Source: Petrolisthes cinctipes (taxonomy: Eukaryota; Arthropoda; Malacostraca; Decapoda; Porcellanidae). Taken from it: a stretch of 64,000 nucleotides of DNA. Positions within the stretch are counted from its first letter, which is position 1. Each line of letters starts with the position of its first letter. Below, one piece after another: positions 27,801-41,340 of the stretch. Location of the stretch: positions 1,996,501 through 2,060,500 of the forward strand of contig JAWQEG010000003.1 in the NCBI GenBank assembly GCA_033782935.1, written 5' to 3'. Position numbers and translations under genes: made by a program. The notes under the pieces are model-generated. The model was given only the letters and a program-made list of their open reading frames with translations. It was not told the DNA's origin and ran no database searches.

Positions 27801-30800
27801 GATATGTGCATGCATCTTCTGTACCCGTTTATATCTCAAATTCAGGCTCAAAACACCCGAAAATTCGATATTTTGGGGTACCAGAAGCGATCTGTACATG
27901 CCTACTCAGTGCTAGAATATTTTCAAAATATAGGCCCAATACATGCTTAAAATCGATATTTTAGGTGCCCAAAGTCGATATCTCAAATTCAGGACCAAAA
28001 CACCCAAAAAATCGATATTTATGGGTCCCAGAAGCGATCTGTACTTGCCTACTCCGTGTTAGAGTATTTTCAAAATAAAGGCTCAAAACAAGCTGAAAAT
28101 CGATATTTTAGGTGACCAAAGTCAATATGTGTATGCATCTTCTGCACCCGTTTATATCCCAAATTCAACCTCAAAACACCCGAAAATTCGATATTTTTGG
28201 GTCCCAGAAGCGATCTGTACATGCCTACTCAGTGCTAGAATGTTATCAAAATATAGGCTCAAAACATGCTAAAAATCGATATTTTAAGTGTCCAAAGTCG
28301 ATATGTGCATGCATCATCTGTACCCGTTTATATCTCAAATTCAGGCTCAAAACACCCGAAAATTCGATATTTTGGGGTTTCAGAAGTGATCTGTACATGC
28401 CTACTTAGTGCTAGAATATTTTCAAAATATAGGCCGAAAACATGCAAAAAATCGATATTTTAGGTGCCCAAAGTCGATATCTCAAATTCAGGCCCAAAAC
28501 ACCCGAAAATTCGATATTTTGGGGTCCCAGAAGCGAACTGTACATGCCTACTCCGTGTTAGAGTATTTTCAAAATACAGGCCCAAAACATACTGAAAATC
28601 GATATTTTAGGTGCCCAAAGTCAACATGTGTATGCATCTTCTGCACTCGTTTATATCTCAAATTCAAACTCAAAACACCCGAAAATTCGATAATTTTGGG
28701 TCCTAGAAGCGATCTGTACATGTCTAGTCAGTGCCAGAATATTTTCAAAATAAAGGTTAAAAACATGCTGAAAATCGATATTTTAAGTGTCCAAAGTCGA
28801 TATGTGCATGCATCTTCTGTACCCGTTTATATCTCAAAATCAGGCTTAAAACACCCGAAAATTCGATATTTTGGGGTCCCAGAAGTGATCTGTACATGCC
28901 TACATAGTGCTAGAATATTTTCAAAATATAGGCCCAAAACATGCTAAAAATCGATATTTTAGGTGCCCAAAGTCGATATCTCAAATTCAGGCCCAAAACA
29001 CCCGAAAATTCGATATTTTGGGGTCCCAGAAGCGAACTGTACATGCCTACTCCGTGTTAGAGTATTTTCAAAATACAAACCCAAAACGTACTGAAAATCG
29101 ATCTTTTAGGTGCCCAAAAGTCGATATGTGGATGCATCTTCTGTACCCGTTTACATCTCAAATTCAGGCTCCAAACACCCGAAAATTCAATATTTTTGGG
29201 TCCCAGAAGCGATCTGTACATGCCTACTCTGATGCAGGCCCAAAACATGCTGAAAATCGATATTTTTGGTGCCCAAAGTCAACATGTGTATGCATCTTCT
29301 GCACTCGTTTATATCTCAAATTCAAACTCAAAACACCCGAAAATTCGATAATTTTGGGTCCCAGAAGTGATGTGTACATGTCTAGTCAGTGCTAGAATGT
29401 TTTCAAAATATAGGCTTAAAACATGCTAAAAATCGATATTTTAAGTGTCCAAAGTCGATATGTGCATGCATCTTCTGTACCCTTTTATATCTCAAATTCA
29501 GGCTTAAAACACCCGAAAATTCGATATTTTGGGGTCCCAGAAGTGATCTGTACATGCCTACTTAGTGCTAGAATATTTTCAAAATATAGGCTCAAAACAT
29601 GCTAAAAATCGATATTTTAGGTGCCCAAAGTCGATATATCAAATTCAGGCCCAAAACACCCGAAAATTCGATATTTTGGTGTCTCAGAAGCTAACTGTAC
29701 ATGCCTACTCCGTGTTAGAGTGTTTTCAAAATAAAGGCCCAAAACATACTGAAAATCGATCTTTTATGTGCCCAAAAGTCGATATGTGGATGCATCTTCT
29801 GTACCCGTTTAAATCTCAAATCCAGGCTCCAAACACCCGAAAATTCGATATGTTTGGGTCCCAGAAGCGATCTGTTAATGTCTAGTCAGTGCTAGAATGT
29901 TTTCAAAATATAGGCTCAAAACATGCTAAAAATCGATATTTTATGTGTACAAAAGTCGATATGTGCATGCATCTTCTGTACCCGTTTATATCTCAAATTC
30001 AGGCTCAAAACACCCGAAAATTCGATATTTTGGGGTACCAGAAGCGATCTGTACATGCCTACTCAGTGCTAGAATATTTTCAAAATATAGGCCCAATACA
30101 TGCTTAAAATCGATATTTTAGGTGCCCAAAGTCGATATCTCAAATTCAGGACCAAAACACCCAAAAAATCGATATTTATGGGTCCCAGAAGCGATCTGTA
30201 CTTGCCTACTCCGTGTTAGAGTATTTTCAAAATAAAGGCTCAAAACAAGCTGAAAATCGATATTTTAGGTGACCAAAGTCAATATGTGTATGCATCTTCT
30301 GCACCCGTTTATATCCCAAATTCAACCTCAAAACACCCGAAAATTCGATATTTTTGGGTCCCAGAAGCGATCTGTACATGCCTACTCAGTGCTAGAATGT
30401 TATCAAAATATAGGCTCAAAACATGCTAAAAATCGATATTTTAAGTGTCCAAAGTCGATATGTGCATGCATCATCTGTACCCGTTTATATCTCAAATTCA
30501 GGCTCAAAACACCCGAAAATTCGATATTTTGGGGTTTCAGAAGTGATCTGTACATGCCTACTTAGTGCTAGAATATTTTCAAAATATAGGCCGAAAACAT
30601 GCAAAAAATCGATATTTTAGGTGCCCAAAGTCGATATCTCAAATTCAGGCCCAAAACACCCGAAAATTCGATATTTTGGGGTCCCAGAAGCGAACTGTAC
30701 ATGCCTACTCCGTGTTAGAGTATTTTCAAAATACAGGCCCAAAACATACTGAAAATCGATCTTTTAGGTGCCCAAAAGTCGATATGTGCATGCATCTTCT

Positions 30801-33800
30801 GTACCTGTTTATATCTCAAATTCAGGCTCCAAACACCCTAAAATTCGATATTTTTGGGTCCCAGAAGCGATCTGTTCATGCCTACTCAGATGCAGGCCCA
30901 AAACATGCTGAAAATAGATATTTTAGGTGCCCAAAGTCAACATGTGTATGCATCTTCTGCTCTCGTTTATATCTCAAATTCAACCTCAAAACACCCGAAA
31001 ATTCGATAATTTTGGGTCCTAGAAGCGATCTGTACATGTCTAGTCAGTGCTAGAATGTTTTCAAAATATAGGCTCAAAACATGCTAAAAATCGATATTTT
31101 AAGTGTCCAAAAGTCGATATGTGCATGCATCTTCTGTACCCGTTTATATCTCAAATTCAGGCTCAAAAATCCGAAAATTCGATATTTTGGGGTTTCAGAA
31201 GTGATCTGTACATGCCTACTTAGTGCTAGAATATTTTCAAAATATAGGCCCAAAACATGCAAAAAATCGATATTTTAGGTGCCCAAAGTCGATATCTCAA
31301 AATCAGGACCAAAACCCCCAAAAAATCGATATTTATGGGTCCCAGAAGCGATCTGTACTTGCCTACTCCGTGTTAGAGTATTTTCAAAATAAAGGCTCAA
31401 AACAAGCTGAAAATCGATATTTTAGGTGACCAAAGTCAATATGTGTATGCATCTTCTGCACCCGTTTATATCCCAAATTCAACCTCAAAACACCCGAAAA
31501 TTCGATATTTTTGGGTCCCAGAAGCGATCTGTACATGCCTACTCAGTGCTAGAATGTTTTCAAAATATAGGCTCAAAACATGCTAAAAATCGATATTTTA
31601 AGTGTCCAAAGTCGATATGTGCATGCATCATCTGTACCCGTTTATATCTCAAATTCAGGCTCAAAACACCCTAAAATTCGATATTTTTGGGTCCCAGAAG
31701 CGATCTGTACATGCCTACTCAGATGCAGGCCCAAAACATGCTGAAAATCGATATTTTAGGTGCCCAAAGTCAACATGTGTATGCATCTTCTGCTCTCGTT
31801 TATATCTCAAATTCAACCTCAAAACACCCGAAAATTCGATAATTTTGGGTCCTAGAAGCGATCTGTACATGTCTAGTCAGTGCTAGAATGTTTTCAAAAT
31901 ATAGGCTCAAAACATGCTAAAAATCGATATTTTTAGTGTCCAAAAGTCGATATGTGCATGCATCTTCTGTACCCGTTTATATCTCAAATTCAGGCTCAAA
32001 ACACCCGAAAATTCGATATTTTGGGGTACTAGAAGCGATCTGTACATGTCTAGTCAGTGCTAGAATGTTTTCAAAATATACTCTCAAAACATGCTAAAAA
32101 TCTATATTTTAAGAGTCCAAAAGTCGATATGTGCATGCATCTTCTGTACCCGTTTATATCTCAAATTCAGGCTCAAAACATCCGAAAATTCGATATTTTG
32201 GGGTACCAGAAGCTATCTGTACATGCCTACTACTCAGTGCTAGAATATTTTCAAAATATAGGCCCAAAACATGCTAAAAATCGATATTTTAGGTGCCCAA
32301 AGTCGATATCTCAAATACAGGCCCAAAACACCCCAAAAATCGATATTTTGGGGTCCCAGAAGTTATCTGTACATGCCTACTTAGTTCTAGAATATTTTCA
32401 AAATATAGGCCCAAAACATGCTAAAAATCGATATTTTAGGTGCCCAAAGTCGATATCTCAAATTCAGGCCCAAAACACCCGAAAATTCGATATTGTGGGG
32501 TCCCAGAAGCGAACTGTACATGCCTACTCCTAGTTTGAGTATTTTCAAAATACAGGCCCAAAACATACTGAAAATCGATCTTTTAGGTGCACAAAAGTCG
32601 ATATGTGCATGCATCTTCTGTACCGGTTTATATCCCAAATTCAACCTCAAAACACCCGAAAATTCGATATTTTTGGGTTCCAGAAGTGATCTGTACATGC
32701 CTACTTAGTGCTAGAATATTTTCAAAATATAGGCCCAAAACATGCTAAAAATCGATATTTTAGTTGCCCAAAGTCGATATATCAAATTCAGGACCAAAAC
32801 ACCCGAAAATTCGATATTGTGGGGTCCTAGAAGCGAACTGTACATGTCTACTCCTAGTTAGAGTATTTTCAAAATACAGGCCCAAAACATACTGAAAATC
32901 GATCTTTTAGGTGCACAAAAGTCGATATGTGCATGCATCTTCTGTACCGGTTTATATCCCAAATTCAACCTCAAAACACCCGAAAATTCGATATTTTTGG
33001 GTCCCAGAAGTGATCTGTACATGCCTACTTAGTGCTAGAATATTTTCAATATATAGGCCCAAAACATGCTAAAAATCGATATTTTAGGTGCCCAAAGTCG
33101 ATATCTCAAATTCAGGCCCAAAACACCCGAAAATTCGATATTTTGCAGTCCTAAAAGCGAACTGTACATGCCTACTCTGTGTTAGAGTATTTTCAAAATA
33201 CAGGCCCAAAACATACTGAAAATCGATATTTTAGGTGCCCAAAGTCAACATGTGTATGCATCTTCTGCACTCGTTTATATCTCAAATTCAAACTCAAAAC
33301 ACCCGAAAATTCGATAATTTTGGGTCCTAGAAGCGATTTGTACATGTCTAGTCAGTGCCAGAATATTTTCAAAATAAAGGTTAAAAACATGCTGAAAATC
33401 GATATTTTAAGTGTCCAAAGTCGATATGTGCATGCATCTTCTGTACCCGTTTATATCTCAAATTCAGGCTTAAAACACCCGAAAATTCGATATTTTGGGG
33501 TCCCAGAAGTGATCTGTACATGCCTACTACTCAGTGCTAGAATATTTTCAAAATATAGGCCCAAAACATGCTAAAAATCGATATTTTAGGTGCCCAAAGT
33601 CGATATCTCAAATACAGGCCCAAAACACCCCAAAAATCGATATTTTGGGGTCCCAGAAGCGATCTGTTCATGCCTACTCCGTGTTAGAGTATTTTCAAAA
33701 TACAGGCCCAAAACATACTGAAAATCGATCTTTTAGGTGCCCATAAGTCGATATATGCATGCATCTTCTGTACCCGTTTTATATCTCAAATTCAGGCTCA

Positions 33801-35378
33801 AAACACCCGAAAATTCGATATTTTGGGGTCCCAGAAGCGATCTGTACTTGCCTACTCCGTGTTAGAGTATTTTCAAAATATAGGCTTAAAAAAAGCTGAA
33901 AATCGATTTTTTAGGTGACCAAAGTCAATATGTTTATGCATCTTCTGCACCCGTTTATATCCCAAATTCAACCTCAAAACACCCTAAAATTCGATATTTT
34001 TGGGTCCCAGAAGCGATCTGTACATGCCTACTCAGTGCTAGAATTTTTTCAAAATATAGGCTCAAAACATGCTAAAAATCGATATTTTAAGTGTCCAAAG
34101 TCGTTATGTGCATGCATCATCTGTACCCGTTTATATCTCAAATACTGGCTCAAAACACCCGAAAATTCAATATTTTTGGGTCCCAAAAGTGATCTGTACA
34201 TGCCTACTTAGTGCTAGAATATTTTCAAATTATAGGCCCAAAACATGCTAAAAATCGATATTTTATGTGCCCAAAGTCGATATCTCAAATTCAGGCCCAA
34301 AACACCCGAAAATTCGATATTGTGGGGTCCCAGAAGCGAACTGTACATGCCTACTTCTAGTTTGAGTATTTTCAAATTACAGGCCCAAAACATACTGAAA
34401 ATCGATCTTTTAGGTGCACAAATGTCGATATGTGCATGCATCTTCTGTACCGGTTTATATCCCAAATTCAACCTCAAAACACCCGAATATTCGATATTTT
34501 TGGGTCCCAGAAGTGATCTGTACATGCCTACTTAGTGCTAGAATATTTTCAAAATATAGGCCCAAAACATGCTAAAAATCGATATTTTAGGTGCCCAAAG
34601 TCGATATCTCAAATTCAGGCCCAAAACTCCCGAAAATTCGATATTGTGGGGTCCTAGAAGGGAACTGTACATGCCTACTCCTAGTTAGAGTATTTTCAAA
34701 ATACAGGCCCAAAACATACTGAAAATCGATCTTTTAGGTGCACAAAAGTCGATATGTGCATGCATATTCTGTACCGGTTTATATCCCAAATTCACCCTCA
34801 AAACACCCGAAAATTCGATATTTTTGGGTCCCAGAAGTGATCTGTACATGCCTTCTTAGTGCTAGAATATTTTCAAAATATAGGCCCAAAACATGCTAAA
34901 AATCGATATTTTAGGTGCCCAAAGTCGATATCTCAAATTCAGGCCTAAAACACCCGAAAATTCGATATTTTGCAGTCCCAAAAGCGAACTGTACATGCCT
35001 ACTCTGTGTTAGAGAATTTTCAAAATACAGGCCCAAAACATACTGAAAATCGATATTTTAGGTGCCCAAAGTCAACATGTGTATGCATCTTCTACACTCG
35101 TTTATATCTCAAATTCAAACTCAAAACACCCGAAAATTCGATAATTTTGGGTCCTAGAAGCGATCTGTACATGTCTAGTCAGTGCCAGAATATTTTCAAA
35201 ATAAAGATTAAAAACATGCTGAAAATCGATATTTTAAGTGTCCAAAGTCGATATGTGCATGCATCTTCTGTACCCGTTTATATCTCAAATTCAGGCTTAA
35301 AACACCCGAAAATTCGATATTTTGGGGTCCCAGAAGTGATCTGTACATGCCTACTTAGTGCTAGAATATTTTCAAAAT
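24900..35378. repeat. Dispersed copy pair within the array, offset about 8608 bp
   Basis: Monomers at about 24900-26770 recur at about 33508-35378 in the same order. They share GTTTTATATCTCAAATTC, CCCATAAGTCGATATATGC and TACCGGTTTATATCCC. Younger duplications now separate the two. Only the end blocks correspond; the sequence between them belongs to other repeats. Confidence 0.65.
26400..30713. repeat. Tandem higher-order repeat, period 2157 bp (two copies)
   Basis: Blocks at about 26400-28556 and 28557-30713 correspond at an offset of 2157 bp. They share AAATCCAGGCTCCAAACACC, GATATGTTTGGGTCCC, CTGTTAATGTCTAG and GAATGTTATCAAAATATAGG (second copy and 28241). Very few differences are visible, so this is a recent event. 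Confidence 0.85.
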
Positions 35379-38300
35379 ATAGGCCCAAAACATGCTAAAA
35401 ATCGATATTTTAGGTGCCCAAAGTCGATATCTCAAATTCAGGCCCAAAACACCCGAAAATTCGATATTTTGGGGTCCCAGAAGCGAACTGTACATGCCTA
35501 CTCCGTGTTAGAGTATTTTCAAAATACAAACCCAAAACGTACTGAAAATCGATCTTTTAGGTGCCCAAAAGTCGATATGTGGATGCATCTTCTGTACCCG
35601 TTTACATCTCAAATTCAGGCTCCAAACACCCGAAAATTCAATATTTTTGGGTCCCAGAAGCGATCTGTACATGCCTACTCTGATGCAGGCCCAAAACATG
35701 CTGAAAATCGATATTTTTGGTGCCCAAAGTCAACATGTGTATGCATCTTCTGCACTCGTTTATATCTCAAATTCAAACTCAAAACACCCGAAAATTCGAT
35801 AATTTTGGGTCCCAGAAGTGATGTGTACATGTCTAGTCAGTGCTAGAATGTTTTCAAAATATAGGCTTAAAACATGCTAAAAATCGATATTTTAAGTGTC
35901 CAAAGTCGATATGTGCATGCATCTTCTGTACCCTTTTATATCTCAAATTCAGGCTTAAAACACCCGAAAATTCGATATTTTGGGGTCCCAGAAGTGATCT
36001 GTACATGCCTACTTAGTGCTAGAATATTTTCAAAATATAGGCTCAAAACATGCTAAAAATCGATATTTTAGGTGCCCAAAGTCGATATATCAAATTCAGG
36101 CCCAAAACACCCGAAAATTCGATATTTTGGTGTCCCAGAAGCTAACTGTACATGCCTACTCCGTGTTAGAGTGTTTTCAAAATAAAGGCCCAAAACATAC
36201 TGAAAATCGATCTTTTATGTGCCCAAAAGTCGATATGTGGATGCATCTTCTGTACCCGTTTAAATCTCAAATCCAGGCTCCAAACACCCGAAAATTCGAT
36301 ATGTTTGGGTCCCAGAAGCGATCTGTTAATGTCTAGTCAGTGCTAGAATGTTTTCAAAATATAGGCTCAAAACATGCTAAAAATCGATATTTTATGTGTA
36401 CAAAAGTCGATATGTGCATGCATCTTCTGTACCCGTTTATATCTCAAATTCAGGCTCAAAACACCCGAAAATTCGATATTTTGGGGTACCAGAAGCGATC
36501 TGTACATGCCTACTCAGTGCTAGAATATTTTCAAAATATAGGCCCAATACATGCTTAAAATCGATATTTTAGGTGCCCAAAGTCGATATCTCAAATTCAG
36601 GACCAAAACGCCCAAAAAATCGATATTTATGGGTCCCAGAAGCGATCTGTACTTGCCTACTCCGTGTTAGAGTATTTTCAAAATAAAGGCTCAAAACAAG
36701 CTGAAAATCGATATTTTAGGTGACCAAAGTCAATATGTGTATGCATCTTCTGCACCCGTTTATATCCCAAATTCAACCTCAAAACACCCGAAAATTCGAT
36801 ATTTTTGGGTCCCAGAAGCGATCTGTACATGCCTACTCAGTGCTAGAATGTTATCAAAATATAGGCTCAAAACATGCTAAAAATCGATATTTTAAGTGTC
36901 CAAAGTCGATATGTGCATGCATCATCTGTACCCGTTTATATCTCAAATTCAGGCTCAAAACACCCGAAAATTCGATATTTTGGGGTTTCAGAAGTGATCT
37001 GTACATGCCTACTTAGTGCTAGAATATTTTCAAAATATAGGCCGAAAACATGCAAAAAATCGATATTTTAGGTGCCCAAAGTCGATATCTCAAATTCAGG
37101 CCCAAAACACCCGAAAATTCGATATTTTGGGGTCCCAGAAGCGAACTGTACATGCCTACTCCGTGTTAGAGTATTTTCAAAATACAGGCCCAAAACATAC
37201 TGAAAATCGATCTTTTAGGTGCCCAAAAGTCGATATGTGCATGCATCTTCTGTACCTGTTTATATCTCAATTTCAGGCTCCAAACACCCTAAAATTCGAT
37301 ATTTTTGGGTCCCAGAAGCGATCTGTTCATGCCTACTCAGATGCAGGCCCAAAACATGCTGAAAATAGATATTTTAGGTGCCCAAAGTCAACATGTGTAT
37401 GCATCTTCTGCTCTCGTTTATATCTCAAATTCAACCTCAAAACACCCGAAAATTCGATAATTTTGGGTCCTAGAAGCGATCTGTACATGTCTAGTCAGTG
37501 CTAGAATGTTTTCAAAATATAGGCTCAAAACATGCTAAAAATCGATATTTTAAGTGTCCAAAAGTCGATATGTGCATGCATCTTCTGTACCCGTTTATAT
37601 CTTAAATTCAGGCTCAAAAATCCGAAAATTCGATATTTTGGGGTTTCAGAAGTGATCTGTACATGCCTACTTAGTGCTAGAATATTTTCAAAATATAGGC
37701 CCAAAACATGCAAAAAATCGATATTTTAGGTGCCCAAAGTCGATATCTCAAAATCAGGACCAAAACCCCCAAAAAATCGATATTTATGGGTCCCAGAAGC
37801 GATCTGTACTTGCCTACTCCGTGTTAGAGTATTTTCAAAATAAAGGCTCAAAACAAGCTGAAAATCGATATTTTAGGTGACCAAAGTCAATATGTGTATG
37901 CATCTTCTGCACCCGTTTATATCCCAAATTCAACCTCAAAACACCCGAAAATTCGATATTTTTGGGTCCCAGAAGCGATCTGTACATGCCTACTCAGTGC
38001 TAGAATGTTTTCAAAATATAGGCTCAAAACATGCTAAAAATCGATATTTTAAGTGTCCAAAGTCGATATGTGCATGCATCATCTGTACCCGTTTATATCT
38101 CAAATTCAGGCTCAAAACACCCTAACATTCGATATTTTTGGGTCCCAGAAGCGATCTGTACATGCCTACTCAGATGCAGGCCCAAAACATGCTGAAAATC
38201 GATATTTTAGGTGCCCAAAGTCAACATGTGTATGCATCTTCTGCTCTCGTTTAAATCTCAAATTCAACCTCAAAACACCCGAAAATTCGATAATTTTGGG

Positions 38301-41300
38301 TCCTAGAAGCGATCTGTACATGTCTAGTCAGTGCTAGAATGTTTTCAAAATATAGGCTCAAAACATGCTAAAAATCGATATTTTTAGTGTCCAAAAGTCG
38401 ATATGTGCATGCATCTTCTGTACCCGTTTATATCTCAAATTCAGGCTCAAAACACCCGAAAATTCGATATTTTGGGGTACTAGAAGCGATCTGTACATGT
38501 CTAGTCAGTGCTAGAATGTTTTCAAAATATACTCTCAAAACATGCTAAAAATCTATATTTTAAGAGTCCAAAAGTCGATATGTGCATGCATCTTCTGTAC
38601 CCGTTTATATCTCAAATTCAGGCTCAAAACATCCGAAAATTCGATATTTTGGGGTACCAGAAGCTATCTGTACATGCCTACTACTCAGTGCTAGAATATT
38701 TTCAAAATATAGGCCCAAAACATGCTAAAAATCGATATTTTAGGTGCCCAAAGTCGATATCTCAAATACAGGCCCAAAACACCCCCAAAATCGATATTTT
38801 GGGGTCCCAGAAGTTATCTGTACATGCCTACTTAGTTCTAGAATATTTTCAAAATATAGGCCCAAAACATGCTAAAAATCGATATTTTAGGTGCCCAAAG
38901 TCGATATCTCAAATTCAGGCCCAAAACACCCGAAAATTCGATATTGTGGGGTCCCAGAAGCGAACTGTACATGCCTACTCCTAGTTTGAGTATTTTCAAA
39001 ATACAGGCCCAAAACATACTGAAAATCGATCTTTTAGGTGCCCAAAGTCGATATGTGCATGCATCTTCTGTACCGGTTTATATCCCAAATTCAACCTCAA
39101 AACACCCGAAAATTCGATATTTTTGGGTTCCAGAAGTGATCTGTACATGCCTACTTAGTGCTAGAATATTTTCAAAATATAGGCCCAAAACATGCTAAAA
39201 ATCGATATTTTAGTTGCCCAAAGTCGATATATCAAATTCAGGACCAAAACACCCGAAAATTCGATATTGTGGGGTCCTAGAAGCGAACTGTACATGTCTA
39301 CTCCTAGTTAGAGTATTTTCAAAATACAGGCCCAAAACATACTGAAAATCGATCTTTTAGGTGCACAAAAGTCGATATGTGCATGCATCTTCTGTACCGG
39401 TTTATATCCCAAATTCAACCTCAAAACACCCGAAAATTCGATATTTTTGGGTCCCAGAAGTGATCTGTACATGCCTACTTAGTGCTAGAATATTTTCAAA
39501 ATATAGGCCCAAAACATGCTAAAAATCGATATTTTAGGTGCCCAAAGTCGATATCTCAAATTCAGGCCCAAAACACCCGAAAATTCGATATTTTGCAGTC
39601 CTAAAAGCGAACTGTACATGCCTACTCTGTGTTAGAGTATTTTCAAAATACAGGCCCAAAACATACTGAAAATCGATATTTTAGGTGCCCAAAGTCAACA
39701 TGTGTATGCATCTTCTGCACTCGTTTATATCTCAAATTCAAACTCAAAACACCCGAAAATTCGATAATTTTGGGTCCTAGAAGCGATTTGTACATGTCTA
39801 GTCAGTGCCAGAATATTTTCAAAATAAAGGTTAAAAACATGCTGAAAATAGATATTTTAAGTGTCCAAAGTCGATATGTGCATGCATCTTCTGTACCCGT
39901 TTATATCTCAAATTCAGGCTTAAAACACCCGAAAATTCGATATTTTGGGGTCCCAGAAGTGATCTGTACATGCCTACTACTCAGTGCTAGAATATTTTCA
40001 AAATATAGGCCCAAAACATGCTAAAAATCGATATTTTAGGTGCCCAAAGTCGATATCTCAAATACAGGCCCAAAACACCCCAAAAATCGATATTTTGGGG
40101 TCCCAGAAGCGATCTGTTCATGCCTACTCCGTGTTAGAGTATTTTCAAAATACAGGCCCAAAACATACTGAAAATCGATCTTTTAGGTGCCCATAAGTCG
40201 ATATATGCATGCATCTTCTGTACCCGTTTTATATCTCAAATTCAGGCTCAAAACACCCGAAAATTCGATATTTTGGGGTCCCAGAAGCGATCTGTACTTG
40301 CCTACTCCGTGTTAGAGTATTTTCAAAATATAGGCTTAAAAAAAGCTGAAAATCGATATTTTAGGTGACCAAAGTCAATATGTTTATGCATCTTCTGCAC
40401 CCGTTTATATCCCAAATTCAACCTCAAAACACCCTAAAATTCGATATTTTTGGGTCCCAGAAGCGATCTGTACATGCCTACTCAGTGCTAGAATTTTTTC
40501 AAAATATAGGCTCAAAACATGCTAAAAATCGATATTTTAAGTGTCCAAAGTCGTTATGTGCATGCATCATCTGTACCCGTTTATATCTCAAATACTGGCT
40601 CAAAACACCCGAAAATTCAATATTTTTGGGTCCCAAAAGTGATCTGTACATGCCTACATAGTGCTAGAATATTTTCAAATTATAGGCCCAAAACATGCTA
40701 AAAATCGATATTTTATGTGCCCAAAGTCGATATCTGAAATTCAGGCCCGAAACACCCGAAAATTCGATATTGTGGGGTCCCAGAAGCGAACTGTACATGC
40801 CTACTTCTAGTTTGAGTATTTTCAAAATACAGGCCCAAAACATACTGAAAATCGATCTTTTAGGTGCACAAATGTCGATATGTGCATGCATCTTCTGTAC
40901 CGGTTTATATCCCAAATTCAACCTCAAAACACCCGAATATTCGATATTTTTGGGTCCCAGAAGTGATCTGTACATGCCTACTTAGTGCTAGAATATTTTC
41001 AAAATATAGGCCCAAAACATGCTAAAAATCGATATTTTAGGTGCCCAAAGTCGATATCTCAAATTCAGGCCCAAAACTCCCGAAAATTCGATATTGTGGG
41101 GTCCTAGAAGCGAACTGTACATGCCTACTCCTAGTTAGAGTATTTTCAAAATACAGGCCCAAAACATACTGAAAATCGATCTTTTAGGTGCACAAAAGTC
41201 GATATGTGCATGCATATTCTGTACCGGTTTTTATCCCAAATTCACCCTCAAAACACCCGAAAATTCGATATTTTTGGGTCCCAGAAGTGATCTGTACATG

Positions 41301-41340
41301 CCTTCTTAGTGCTAGAATATTTTCAAAATATAGGCCCAAA
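28907..41340. repeat. Large tandem duplication, period 6450-6451 bp
   Basis: Positions 28907-35357 recur at 35358 to about 41340 with offset 6451, changing to 6450 after a 1-bp deletion near 39045 (CACAAAAGTC versus CCCAAAGTC). Rare markers shared by both copies include CTCAAAAATCCGAAAATTCG, TATACTCTCAAAACATGC and AAAAAAAGCTGAAAATCG. This is the largest duplicated block seen, and it contains many monomers of all three classes. Confidence 0.87.
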
